Source: Methanoregula sp. PtaB.Bin085 (lineage in GTDB: Archaea; Halobacteriota; Methanomicrobia; Methanomicrobiales; Methanospirillaceae). From it: DNA of 37,266 nucleotides. The notes beneath the pieces are model-generated. The model made no database searches, was not told where the DNA came from, and saw only the letters and a list, made by a program, of their open reading frames with translations. The stretch is taken from assembly GCF_002067035.1 (NCBI RefSeq), contig NZ_MVQB01000025.1:1-37266 (forward strand). The letters run 5' to 3'. Below are positions 27,001 to 34,239 of the stretch, one piece after another; position 1 is the first letter of the stretch; each line of letters begins with the position of its first letter. Both the position numbers and the translations under genes were made by a program.

Positions 27001-28593
27001 GTCTCGCTGAGGGGCCCCGGGGGGGAGACAATGGGTATACTGGGAACGTATCTGGATATCACTGCGCGCAAGCTTTCCGAGGAAGCAGTGCGGGACTCCT
27101 CGCGCCGTTTCTCCGATATCATCAACTTCCTCCCGGACCCGACATTCGTGATCGACAGGGACGGAAAGATCATCGCGTGGAATGCCGCGATCCAAAACCT
27201 TACCGGAGTCCCGTCAGGAGAGATCCTGGGGAAGGGGAACTATGAACATGCATTCCTCCTGTTCGGCGAACGGAGACCGCTCCTGATAGATCTGGTCATC
27301 CATCCGGATCCGGATGCCATCCGGCAGCACTACCCGAAGCTGCAGCGGGATGGTAACCTGCTGTCCGGCCAGTTTCACGTCCTCTCCCTTCGCGGGAAAC
27401 CTTCCGATCTCTGGATTGTTGCAACCCCGCTCTATAACAGCGCCGGTGAAATCACCGGCGCGATCGAGTCGATCCGTGACATCACGGAGATCAAGAAGAC
27501 CGAGAATGCCCTGCGGGATCTCAATCTCACGCTGGAGGAGCGCGTGCGCGAACGGACGCAGGAGCTCGAGAACGCGAGGATCTATACCCGCAGCCTGATC
27601 GAGGCGAGCGTCGACCCGCTTGTCCTGATCGGCCCCGACGGGACCCTCCGCGACGTGAACAGCGCCGCAGAACGGATGACCGGACTGAGTCGGGATATCC
27701 TGATCGGGACTCCGTTCACCAATTATATCCTTGAGAAGAACCAGGCACTGGAGGGTCTTGGTTCAGTGATGCAGACCGGTTCTGCCACGGGCAGCCGGTA
27801 CACCGTCATCAACCAGGACGGTTCAGCAACACCGGTCATTGCAAGCGCAGCGCTGTTCCACGACCGCGGGGGATCTCTTGCCGGCGTGTTCATAGCCCTT
27901 CACGATATCACCCGGATCCTCGAAGACGAAGAGAAGATCAGCACCCAGCTCCGGGAGAAGGAGATCCTGCTGCGCGAGGTCCACCACCGCGTCAAGAACA
28001 ACCTCCAGATCATCGTCTCCCTCATCAGTCTCCAGACGCGTGCTGTGCAGGACCCGGAGACCGCCGAAGCCCTGCGCGATACCCAGAACCGTGTCCGGGC
28101 CATCGCCATCGTACACGAGCGCCTCCACCTGTCCGGCGAGCTCGGGACCATTGATTTCGGGGGGTACCTCCGCTACCTCGGGACAAGCCTCTTCTCGTTC
28201 TACCAGAAGAATCCCGCGGATATCCATTTTGTCGTTGCCATGGAAAACGTGATACTCGATATCGACACCGCATCGCCTCTCGGCCTGGTTTTCAACGAGC
28301 TCATCTCGAATATGCTCAAGTACGCTTTCCCCGAAGGGCGGAAAGGCGAATGTTCGATCGCGGCGAGGAGAGACGGGAGGATGCTTGTCCTCACGATGCA
28401 GGACAACGGGATCGGGCTCCCCCCGGACCTTGACTGGAGAAACAGTCCGACGCTCGGCCTGCGGCTGGTCGGTCTCCTCGTCGGGCAGCTGAAAGGGACC
28501 ATAGACCTCGACAGGACCGCAGGAACGAAATTCACGATCGCAGTTACCCTGCCGGAGCAGGCGACCGGCATCCACCGGGTCGGGGGATTATGA
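24046..28593 (+). CDS. Membrane histidine kinase: N-terminal TM module, 9 PAS, HisKA_2, HATPase
   Basis: A 1515-residue kinase. Residues about 15-115 hold three or four membrane helices with short loops (IFSLMQGIST, HLYYLPLVLAGYYYRRRG, FTLIGSVVAYLSNRLF), related to the N-terminus of the kinase at 31116. Nine PAS domains end near 228, 355, 481, 608, 736, 878, 1006, 1146 and 1288. The HisKA_2 box EVHHRVKNNLQIIVSL has His about 1313-1314, and HATPase has NELISNMLKYAF, QDNGIGLPPD and TLGLRLVGLLV. Several PAS units match individual PAS units of the 11-PAS kinase. There is no attached receiver, but the next gene downstream starts with one. An ATG at 24049 is an equal start alternative. Confidence 0.93.
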   Translation: MMRPASLRDSRAWVPHAAVAGSTFAVLLLTIFSLMQGISTVFMHLYYLPLVLAGYYYRRRGIPLIIALSLAYLLLVAWFDWSSPIEIGAAALRAGMFTLIGSVVAYLSNRLFARSAEIETLVANMQDVVYRADSDGTLIMASPSWAALLGYPSVEDCLGKNLARDFYVNPADREAFLRALAQDGKVSGYIITLKKGDGQPVIVSTSSHYWYGPDGNIGGVEGVFRDVTRQQDLEKGLRESEARYREFFTTSRDCVFITTPEGRWIDFNDSALELFRYDRREDLFAVPIGSLYASSVDWENIVRQIVRDGYVRDFPVRLKRRDGILIDALITSVAVRDADGAVRHLTGTVRDITEHKRVVEALQESEEKFRQFFNNVNDAVYVHRIHSDGRPGRIIEANDVMCLRLGYSRDELLAMEMPDLVAGEGMGMIPDVATRIRRDGHATFETFHKTKDGSSIPVEVNTHLFVQKGERLALASARDISERRKAEAALRESEEKFRAIFDSINDAVHIHGIGKDGLPRQIISVNDAACIMLGYSPEELQKKNPLDLVTGYHNRPLEEIGNDLATKGQAVFETEHIRKDGAVIPVEINARVSMISEEKVVVSVVRDITQRKLTETALRKSEQRYRSLFENMQDGLAYCRMIFDDNGAPVDFVYLAINQAFDRIIGGGTVTGKPVTEVFPGIREAFPQLFVIYGRVARTGVPESFELYFSPAEKWLHISVYSPSRDHFVAVFSDITEKHRAEEALRASSRALRENQVQLENAMDLAHMANWEFDAGTGVFTFNPRFYALYGTTAEREGGMQMPAWVYAREFSHPDDAEMVARVIQKAVENPQTPAFNQIEHRIIRRDGEVRDIVVRLSVVTDEYGRVIGARGVNQDITERKKAEAALRESNQILEAVLNTIPARVFWKDTNLVYLGCNTAFARDAGYDKPEEILGKDDFAMAWRDQAELYRADDRTVIQTGRDKILYEEPQTTPSGQKIWLLTSKVSLRGPGGETMGILGTYLDITARKLSEEAVRDSSRRFSDIINFLPDPTFVIDRDGKIIAWNAAIQNLTGVPSGEILGKGNYEHAFLLFGERRPLLIDLVIHPDPDAIRQHYPKLQRDGNLLSGQFHVLSLRGKPSDLWIVATPLYNSAGEITGAIESIRDITEIKKTENALRDLNLTLEERVRERTQELENARIYTRSLIEASVDPLVLIGPDGTLRDVNSAAERMTGLSRDILIGTPFTNYILEKNQALEGLGSVMQTGSATGSRYTVINQDGSATPVIASAALFHDRGGSLAGVFIALHDITRILEDEEKISTQLREKEILLREVHHRVKNNLQIIVSLISLQTRAVQDPETAEALRDTQNRVRAIAIVHERLHLSGELGTIDFGGYLRYLGTSLFSFYQKNPADIHFVVAMENVILDIDTASPLGLVFNELISNMLKYAFPEGRKGECSIAARRDGRMLVLTMQDNGIGLPPDLDWRNSPTLGLRLVGLLVGQLKGTIDLDRTAGTKFTIAVTLPEQATGIHRVGGL

Positions 28594-28673
28594 ATGGGAC
28601 GGACTGCAGCAGGCCGGTTCAGCGCCGGACGCGTCTTCCGTGGATCGACGGTAACCTGCCCCAAGCGACAGGA

Positions 28674-28684
28674 TAATAATATAT
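28674..28684 (+). promoter_or_regulatory. TATA box for receiver-PAS-DHp gene
   Basis: TAATAATATAT lies 43-53 bases before ATG 28727. It gives this gene its own promoter despite following the 9-PAS kinase by 133 bases. Confidence 0.45.
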
Positions 28685-28726
28685 GACGGATAGTATGCGA
28701 TGAGAACATTGTACCTGTGATGGACC

Positions 28727-30163
28727 ATGACCGCAGCGCGTATCCTGATCATCGAGGACGAACGTATTGTCGCCGAAGACCTGCGGTTCACGCTCGAGCA
28801 GCTGGGGTATACGGTTGCGGGCAGCGTGGCAACCGGTGAGGAGGCGGTGGAGCAGGCAAAAACGCTGGCCCCGGACATCATCCTCATGGACATCTTCCTT
28901 GCCGGGACCATGGACGGCATTGCGGCTGCCGAAACGATCCGGGCGTCCGCGGATATCCCGGTCATCTTCCTGACCGCGTTTGTCGATCCGAAGATCATGG
29001 AGAAAGCGAAGATCACCCAGCCATACGGGTACATTCTCAAACCCTACGAGGAGCGGGAACTCCACACCGTCATCGAGATCGCCCTCTACAAGCATAGCGC
29101 CGACCGGCAGCTCAGGACCATGAACGAGGAACTGGAACGCCGGGTGCTGGAACGGACTGTCGCCCTTAACGACCAGGTGCGGTTCCTCCAGCAGCTGATC
29201 GACACCATCCCGAGCCCGGTCTTCTACAAGGACCGGTCGATGAAGTACCTGGGATGCAACCGGGTCTTCGAGAGTTATGTCGGCCTGCCAAAGGACGCCA
29301 TCATCGGGAAGACCGTGGACGAGATCCTCCCACCGGATATTGCCCGGCTGACGCACGAGAAGGACGAGTACCTGCTCAGCCACGAGGGAATCCAGGTGTA
29401 CCAGCTCCGATTCCCCCACCCGGACAAGTCGGTGCGGGACATGCTGATGCGGAAGGCGACGTTCGGCGGCAACGGTACTGTCCCGGCGGGAATCATCGGA
29501 GTCATGGTGGATATCACCGACCGGATCCGTATGGAGGAGGCGCTCAGGGAGAGCGAGAAGCGGTTCCGGGCCGTTGTCCAGGACCAGTCGGAACTGATCT
29601 ACCGCTTCCGTGTGGACCGGGTCGTGCTGTTTGCCAACCGGGCGTTCCTTGAATTCTTCCGGCGGGAAGAGAAGGATACGGTCGGCTACATTTACAGGTT
29701 ACCGGTCCACCCGGAAGATGCCGACGCCGTTGCAGCCCATTTTGCCTCGCTCGTTCCCGCACGCCCTTCGGGGATGATCGAGTACCGCTGTCTCGGGCCC
29801 GGCGGGAAGGTCCTGTGGCTCCAGTGGAATAACCGTGCCTTCTTCGATTCCTCGGGGAATGTCACGGAATACCAGTCGGTCGGCCGGGACATCACCCGGA
29901 AGAAGGAGATCGAGGAAGAGCAGCAGCGGTCCTACCGGCAGATCGAGGAGAACCTCCAGCAGTTCGCCACGCTCAACGACCATATACGAAATCCCCTGAG
30001 CGTGATCGCGATGATCGCCGGCCTGAAGGATGATACCGAATCGCGGCGCATCACGGAGAAGGTGCGCGAGATCGACGAGATCCTCGGCCGGCTCCACAAG
30101 GGTTACGTGGAATCGGAAAAAGTGAGAATGTTTCTTCGTATCCATTACGATATCGGCAGCTGA
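28727..30163 (+). CDS. Receiver-PAS-PAS protein with lone DHp, no ATPase domain
   Basis: A 478-residue soluble protein. The receiver (about 4-122) has IIEDERIVAEDL, phospho-Asp in IILMDIFLAG, FLTAFVD and Lys in YILKPYE. A coiled coil is followed by PAS domains at about 150-265 and 275-390. The last ~75 residues read as a DHp hairpin with a candidate phospho-accepting His (LNDHIRNPLSV, about residue 418) and a second helix (ITEKVREIDEILGRL). The protein then stops, with no HATPase domain. It may act as a phosphotransfer protein, taking phosphate from another kinase, or as a dimeric adaptor. Its stop at 30163 faces the convergent receiver-PAS gene 27 bases away. Confidence 0.88.
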   Translation: MTAARILIIEDERIVAEDLRFTLEQLGYTVAGSVATGEEAVEQAKTLAPDIILMDIFLAGTMDGIAAAETIRASADIPVIFLTAFVDPKIMEKAKITQPYGYILKPYEERELHTVIEIALYKHSADRQLRTMNEELERRVLERTVALNDQVRFLQQLIDTIPSPVFYKDRSMKYLGCNRVFESYVGLPKDAIIGKTVDEILPPDIARLTHEKDEYLLSHEGIQVYQLRFPHPDKSVRDMLMRKATFGGNGTVPAGIIGVMVDITDRIRMEEALRESEKRFRAVVQDQSELIYRFRVDRVVLFANRAFLEFFRREEKDTVGYIYRLPVHPEDADAVAAHFASLVPARPSGMIEYRCLGPGGKVLWLQWNNRAFFDSSGNVTEYQSVGRDITRKKEIEEEQQRSYRQIEENLQQFATLNDHIRNPLSVIAMIAGLKDDTESRRITEKVREIDEILGRLHKGYVESEKVRMFLRIHYDIGS

Positions 30164-30168
30164 ACGGT

Positions 30169-30182
30169 CGGGGATATCCCCG
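30169..30182. terminator. 14-base palindrome between convergent genes
   Basis: CGGGGATATCCCCG is fully self-complementary and sits in the 27-base gap between two convergent stop codons. It could serve both genes as an end-of-transcription signal, although no T-tract follows. Confidence 0.3.
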
Positions 30183-30190
30183 TATGGCCA

Positions 30191-30961
30191 TTACGCCAGG
30201 TTGGTGGGGCCGGTGTCTTTGAGGAGAATGAAGACGTTCTTGTGATCGTCCCGCTCTTCGCGGACAAGGCCTGCCCGGAGGAACGCGTTCCGGCGCCTGC
30301 CGCTTTCGGTCGAGAGAGCGGCAACGGGAGGGAGGTAATCGATGGCACCGAGCGCAAGGATCTTCTGGACTCCCTCGTCCTCCGGCTCCCCCCGCTGGGA
30401 GGGCGTGATATTGAGCAGTTCGAAAAAATTCCTGCCGATCATGTGTTCCGCCTTGTTGCCGGTGAGGACCTCGGATGCCGGGTTGGCGTACACGATCCGG
30501 TTCTTCAGGTCGAGGATGAACCCGCTCTCGGGCATCTTTGTCAGGGCAAGCTCGAGTTTCTCGCGGGCGGAACTCGCCTGGTCACGCAACCGGCGCTTGT
30601 AGATGGCGAACTCGATGTTGGAATACAGCTCCCGCTGGTTGACCGGCTTGACGAGATAACTGTGCGAGCGGGTTTTTAATGCCCGTGCGACCGTCTCGTC
30701 GTCGGCATACGCAGTCAGGAAGATGACCGGGATATCCGAGAACTCGTTGATCTTCTCGGTGGTCTGGATACCATCCATCGTGCCCTTGATGTGGATATCC
30801 ATGAGTATGACGTCCGGGACCCGCTCCTGCGCGAGTTTAACAGCCTCGTCGCCTGTGATGGCGGTCCCGATGATCGTATAGCCCATCTTTGTCAGGATCG
30901 ACTGGAGGGAGAGGGCGACGACCCCCTCGTCTTCGACAATGAGTACTTTTTTCTGCTGCAT
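30191..30961 (-). CDS. Receiver-PAS response regulator
   Basis: About 256 residues from ATG 30961. This start is chosen because GGAGG and GGGAAG precede it and the receiver begins at once (MQQKKVLIVEDEG); the longer open frame back to 31213 would cross the divergent promoter and encode unrelated residues. The receiver is at about 4-122, with phospho-Asp in VILMDIHIKG, FLTAYAD and Lys in YLVKPVN. A short coiled coil leads to one PAS domain (about 135-245, FILDLKNRIVYANPASEVLTG). There is neither a kinase nor a DNA-binding domain. It is divergent from the membrane kinase at 31116, from which it probably receives phosphate. Confidence 0.88.
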   Translation of the reverse strand: MQQKKVLIVEDEGVVALSLQSILTKMGYTIIGTAITGDEAVKLAQERVPDVILMDIHIKGTMDGIQTTEKINEFSDIPVIFLTAYADDETVARALKTRSHSYLVKPVNQRELYSNIEFAIYKRRLRDQASSAREKLELALTKMPESGFILDLKNRIVYANPASEVLTGNKAEHMIGRNFFELLNITPSQRGEPEDEGVQKILALGAIDYLPPVAALSTESGRRRNAFLRAGLVREERDDHKNVFILLKDTGPTNLA

Positions 30962-31051
30962 GCTTCCCGTAACCTCCGGTGTTTTGCCGCGGGGGCCGCA
31001 GCCACGCCCGGCCCCCTGATCAGTTCCGGATAGATAATCCCTTAACCCCGG

Positions 31052-31074
31052 CTTATATAAAACTATATAATACC
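31052..31074. promoter_or_regulatory. Divergent TATA region between receiver-PAS gene and membrane kinase
   Basis: Two adjacent boxes lie here. TATATAA near 31055-31060 reads TTATATA on the minus strand, about 95 bases before ATG 30961. CTATATAAT at 31064-31072 lies about 45-50 bases before ATG 31116. The shared position suggests coordinated control of the two divergent genes. Confidence 0.45.
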
Positions 31075-31115
31075 ACGATACAGATGAGAAATCCGGAAGA
31101 GCATGACAGCGATGC

Positions 31116-33194
31116 ATGAGCCCATGGCCCGTTCCGGGAGAACCGGCCGTGGCTGATATCGGCGGAAAACGGCTTGCAGCCCTTACGGCTGCGGGGCTCC
31201 TGACCATTGCCAATATTGTCCTGTCTATTTTCAGCCTGAAGCACGGAATTCCTGAGATTTATACTTACCTGTACATCGTACCCGTCATCCTCGTTGCCTA
31301 TATCTCCCCGCGTGCCGGTGTCTATTTCACCATCGTCCTCGGCTGGCTGTATCTCGGCCTCGTGTACCTGTACGGGGCGCTCGATCTCCGGCTCCTCGCT
31401 TCAAGTTTCGCATGGTTCTACATTTTCGTATCGCTTGGCGTCCTCATCTCGGCATACTCCAACGAGATCGTAAAACAACGGAAATACCAGGAGATCTTTA
31501 CCGGGTCCCAGGCAGCTATCTTCACATTTCACCTCAACACGTGCCGGATCCACCAGTTCAATGCGCGGCTTGCGCATATCCTCGGTTACACAGACCGGAA
31601 TCTTGAAGGCGAGGATATTGCGCTGATCTGGAATGACCCTGCCGATCTTGAAGGTTTTCTCCGGCAACTGGGCGGGGACGGGATGATCAATGATAAAGAA
31701 GCGGTATTCCGGAAAGCCGATGGAAGCGAGGTCTGGGTCCAGGTGACTGCGTCGGTGACGGGAGAAGACATTGTCATTCTTTCCGCTGTCGACGTAACGG
31801 CACGGAAACAGATCTCGGATAAACTTCGCCAGACGGAGATCCAGTACCAGCTCCTCTTTGACCAGGCCGGTGATCCCATCATCATCCACGATTACGGGAA
31901 CAGGATCCTTGCAGCGAACCGCATTGCTGTCCAGCTGTCCGGGTATCCTCTCGGGGAATTGACCGCCATGAACTTCACCGATCTTGACATCGAACGCTGC
32001 ACGGAATGGACCCGGCAGTGTATGCGGGAGGTCGAGGCCAGGGGGACTCTTATCTTCGAGACTATCCATCATAACCATTCAGGTATGGAGATTCCCGTGG
32101 AGATCAGCAGCAGCAGGTTCGAATTCATGGGGAAACCAGCAGTGATCAGCATAGTCCGGGATATCTCGGAACGGAAGAAGGCCGAGGCGGCAATCCGGGA
32201 ACGCGAACAGAGGTTCCGCATGACCGGCGACCTGATCCCGTACGGGGTCTGGATTGCGGATGCCGCTGGTGAGTTCACGTACTGTTCGGATTCCTTCCTC
32301 TCGCTGCTCGGGATGACGCTCGAGGAGTGCCGGGGCCTGGCATGGATGAAACGGCTGCCGGAAGCGGACGCGGACCGGACCCGCCATGACTGGGAGGAGG
32401 TTGTGCGCGTTGGGGGATTCTGGGACTATGAATACCGCATGACTGACCGTAAAGGGCGGGAGCATTTCATCCTCAGCCGGGGTTCGCCGTTCCGGGACAG
32501 TTCCGGATTGATCGTTTCGTACGTGGGCATCCACCTTGACATTACCGACAGGCGCCAGTACGAGAACAGGCTGGAGGCATCGCTTGCCGAAAAAGAGGTG
32601 ATCATCAAGGAGGTCCACCACCGGGTCAAGAACAACATGCAGGTCATCTCCGGGTTCCTCCAGCTCCAGTCGACGTTCACGGATGACCCGGCGGCTTCGG
32701 AGATGCTTGCCGAATGCCAGCGCCGGGTCCGGTCCATGGCGCTCGTGCACGAGAAGCTTTACCAGTCCCGGCACCTCGGGTTCATTAATGTCGCGGAATA
32801 TATCAAAAGCCTTGTCTCGGAACTGCAGGAATCGTACGTTGTCCAGGCCGACATCACTTTCAAAGTCGACGTCGAGAGCGTGAACATCAACCTCGATATC
32901 GCCATCCCCTGCGGACTTATCATCAACGAGCTGCTGACGAACTCCCTGAAATATGCATTCTGGGAACGGCCGTCGGGAACCATCACGATCGAACTCCGTC
33001 TCTCTCCCGACCACCAGTTCCATCTCAGGGTCTGCGACGATGGCAAAGGACTGCCGGAGAACTTCGATATCGCAAGTACCTCGACCCTCGGCATGCAGCT
33101 TGTCCAGGTACTGGTCCGGCAGCTTGGCGGGACGATCGCAATCGTTTCGAAAGCCGGGACGTGTTTCGACATCACGTTCCCGGAGAAGTTCTGA
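31116..33194 (+). CDS. Membrane histidine kinase: N-terminal TM module, 3 PAS, HisKA_2, HATPase
   Basis: A 692-residue kinase from ATG 31116. GTG 31149, with GGGAG about nine bases ahead, is a good alternative start. Four membrane helices (about 20-125) with little between them include GIPEIYTYLYIVPVILVAY and WFYIFVSLGVLISAYS; they resemble the N-terminus of the 9-PAS kinase. Three PAS domains lie at about 130-235, 245-360 and 365-480. The HisKA_2 box EVHHRVKNNMQVISGF has His about 501-502. HATPase carries NELLTNSLKYAF, CDDGKGLPEN and STLGMQLVQVLV. It is divergent from the receiver-PAS gene, a likely partner. A T8 run follows ten bases after the stop. Confidence 0.92.
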   Translation: MSPWPVPGEPAVADIGGKRLAALTAAGLLTIANIVLSIFSLKHGIPEIYTYLYIVPVILVAYISPRAGVYFTIVLGWLYLGLVYLYGALDLRLLASSFAWFYIFVSLGVLISAYSNEIVKQRKYQEIFTGSQAAIFTFHLNTCRIHQFNARLAHILGYTDRNLEGEDIALIWNDPADLEGFLRQLGGDGMINDKEAVFRKADGSEVWVQVTASVTGEDIVILSAVDVTARKQISDKLRQTEIQYQLLFDQAGDPIIIHDYGNRILAANRIAVQLSGYPLGELTAMNFTDLDIERCTEWTRQCMREVEARGTLIFETIHHNHSGMEIPVEISSSRFEFMGKPAVISIVRDISERKKAEAAIREREQRFRMTGDLIPYGVWIADAAGEFTYCSDSFLSLLGMTLEECRGLAWMKRLPEADADRTRHDWEEVVRVGGFWDYEYRMTDRKGREHFILSRGSPFRDSSGLIVSYVGIHLDITDRRQYENRLEASLAEKEVIIKEVHHRVKNNMQVISGFLQLQSTFTDDPAASEMLAECQRRVRSMALVHEKLYQSRHLGFINVAEYIKSLVSELQESYVVQADITFKVDVESVNINLDIAIPCGLIINELLTNSLKYAFWERPSGTITIELRLSPDHQFHLRVCDDGKGLPENFDIASTSTLGMQLVQVLVRQLGGTIAIVSKAGTCFDITFPEKF

Positions 33195-33204
33195 TTGGAA
33201 GGTG

Positions 33205-33212
33205 TTTTTTTT
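33205..33212 (+). terminator. T8 tract after membrane kinase
   Basis: Eight T begin ten bases after the stop at 33192-33194, and an imperfect inverted repeat (GGTAA-gatt-TTACC, 33227-33240) lies just beyond. This is a plausible archaeal terminator. Confidence 0.45.
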
Positions 33213-33299
33213 GCGGCATTGTGAAAGGTAAGATTTTACCGGCTGATGTTCACCCGAGACCATGGGCAAAATTCTCGTTCTCTGATCAAACCCGGAGTT

Positions 33300-33307
33300 T
33301 TTTATTT
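33300..33307. repeat. Left target-site duplication of IS element
   Basis: TTTTATTT is identical to the octamer at 34203-34210 on the other side of the element. Eight bases is the length usual for the IS1595 family. Confidence 0.85.
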
Positions 33308-33330
33308 GGTAATTATCAAAGATCAGCCCC
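33308..33330 (+). repeat. Left terminal inverted repeat of IS element
   Basis: This pairs with 34180-34202 at 18 of 23 positions. It contains the transposase stop codon (33316-33318). Confidence 0.85.
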
Positions 33331-34158
33331 TAAAATGATATGAATCAAGTCGGCAAATAACACTTTTTCTCTGTTGTTGTATCTCCATTCCATTTCCTTG
33401 ATGTAATAGAGGAACATCTCCTTCGAGATTCCATGATGTTTCATCAGCCGTTCTTTAGCAAACGACCAGAATCCTTCGATGCCATTGATGTAGACTTTTC
33501 CCTGCTTGAATTTGTATTGATGATCAATACTGAGGTGACGATATCCACAGAACATGAGAGAATCATACCCGCACCATTTGTCGGTATAAACAATGGATCC
33601 TCTTCTAACCTTTTTAACTGTTTCATTCAACAGGGATTCAGCTTTTACATTCGACAGAATACTGACTGAAACCTTCCCGCCCCGTTCCAGGATCCCGAAT
33701 ACAATCGTTTTGTGACCGGCACCCCGGCCTCGCTTACCTTTTCGTCTTCCACCGAAGTATGATTCATCGGCCTCGATCTCACCTTTCAGGAGAATATCCT
33801 CTCGCGCGAGATGAGAGGCAATTGATCTTCGAAAGAGTTCAAATGCCTTCAGGGTTGTCGGATAACTGATGTCGACTTGACTGCATGCTTTCCTGGCACT
33901 GACTTCCAGTTCGAATAATTTTATGAGAAGAAGTAAGGAGACGATGGGTATTTTCTGCCCGGATATCGGTGTGTTGGTAAATGGGGAATAATCTCTCCGA
34001 CACCGTTTACAACGAAGTCGGGTTTGGTTCATCAGGTAATAGTCCGGACTACCACACGATGGACATTGAATCCCTTTTATCTTCTGAACTTCTCGTAAGA
34101 GGTAATCAAATGCCCGTTGTTCTGTTTTACAGATTTTTATTAGTTCAGGTAAATCCAT
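33316..34158 (-). CDS. IS1595-family (ISXO2-like) transposase
   Basis: About 280 residues from ATG 34158, preferred to GTG 34167 because AAGGTG lies six bases before it. An N-terminal zinc ribbon (CPSCGSPDYY...CKRCRRDYSP) is followed by an ISXO2-like DDE domain. The first acidic residue is in EADESYFGGRRKG, the second in VYTDKWCGY, and the last catalytic block is YINGIEGFWSFAKERLMKHH, which fits the N/E variant seen in this family. No frameshift or internal stop is present, so it should be functional. The protein ends inside the left inverted repeat. AT-rich codon use unlike its neighbours supports arrival by transposition. Confidence 0.95.
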   Translation of the reverse strand: MDLPELIKICKTEQRAFDYLLREVQKIKGIQCPSCGSPDYYLMNQTRLRCKRCRRDYSPFTNTPISGQKIPIVSLLLLIKLFELEVSARKACSQVDISYPTTLKAFELFRRSIASHLAREDILLKGEIEADESYFGGRRKGKRGRGAGHKTIVFGILERGGKVSVSILSNVKAESLLNETVKKVRRGSIVYTDKWCGYDSLMFCGYRHLSIDHQYKFKQGKVYINGIEGFWSFAKERLMKHHGISKEMFLYYIKEMEWRYNNREKVLFADLIHIILGADL

Positions 34159-34179
34159 CTGCCCCACCTTTTATTTGTG

Positions 34180-34202
34180 GGGGCGGATATTTTACAATCA
34201 CC
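34180..34202 (-). repeat. Right terminal inverted repeat of IS element
   Basis: This is the partner of 33308-33330. It lies just upstream of the transposase start and probably contains or adjoins its promoter. Confidence 0.85.
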
Positions 34203-34210
34203 TTTTATTT
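34203..34210. repeat. Right target-site duplication of IS element
   Basis: TTTTATTT is identical to 33300-33307. It lies only 30 bases before the ATG of the CDF-like gene. Confidence 0.85.
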
Positions 34211-34239
34211 TTTAAGGGTCAAGTATCTCCATACCAACA

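Larger units (their letters stand above)
33308..34202 (-). mobile_element. Complete IS1595-family insertion sequence (895 bases)
   Basis: The element is bounded by 23-base imperfect inverted repeats: 33308-33330 (begins GGTAATTATC) and 34180-34202 (reverse complement begins GGTGATTGTA), with 18 of 23 positions identical and both inner ends reading GCCCC. A perfect 8-base duplication, TTTTATTT, flanks it. It holds one intact transposase gene whose stop codon lies inside the left repeat. Base composition is clearly more AT-rich than the surroundings. Intact ends, duplication and open frame point to a recent insertion. Confidence 0.9.

Noticed and set aside
30962-31213. Upstream extension of the receiver-PAS gene to 31213
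   Set aside because: It crosses the divergent TATA region and the start of the neighbouring kinase, and the receiver fold begins exactly at ATG 30961 with a good ribosome-binding site.
33227-33240. GGTAA-gatt-TTACC considered as the left end of the IS element
   Set aside because: The pair 33308-33330 and 34180-34202 aligns over 23 bases and is bordered by a perfect 8-base duplication; the site at 33227 has neither property.
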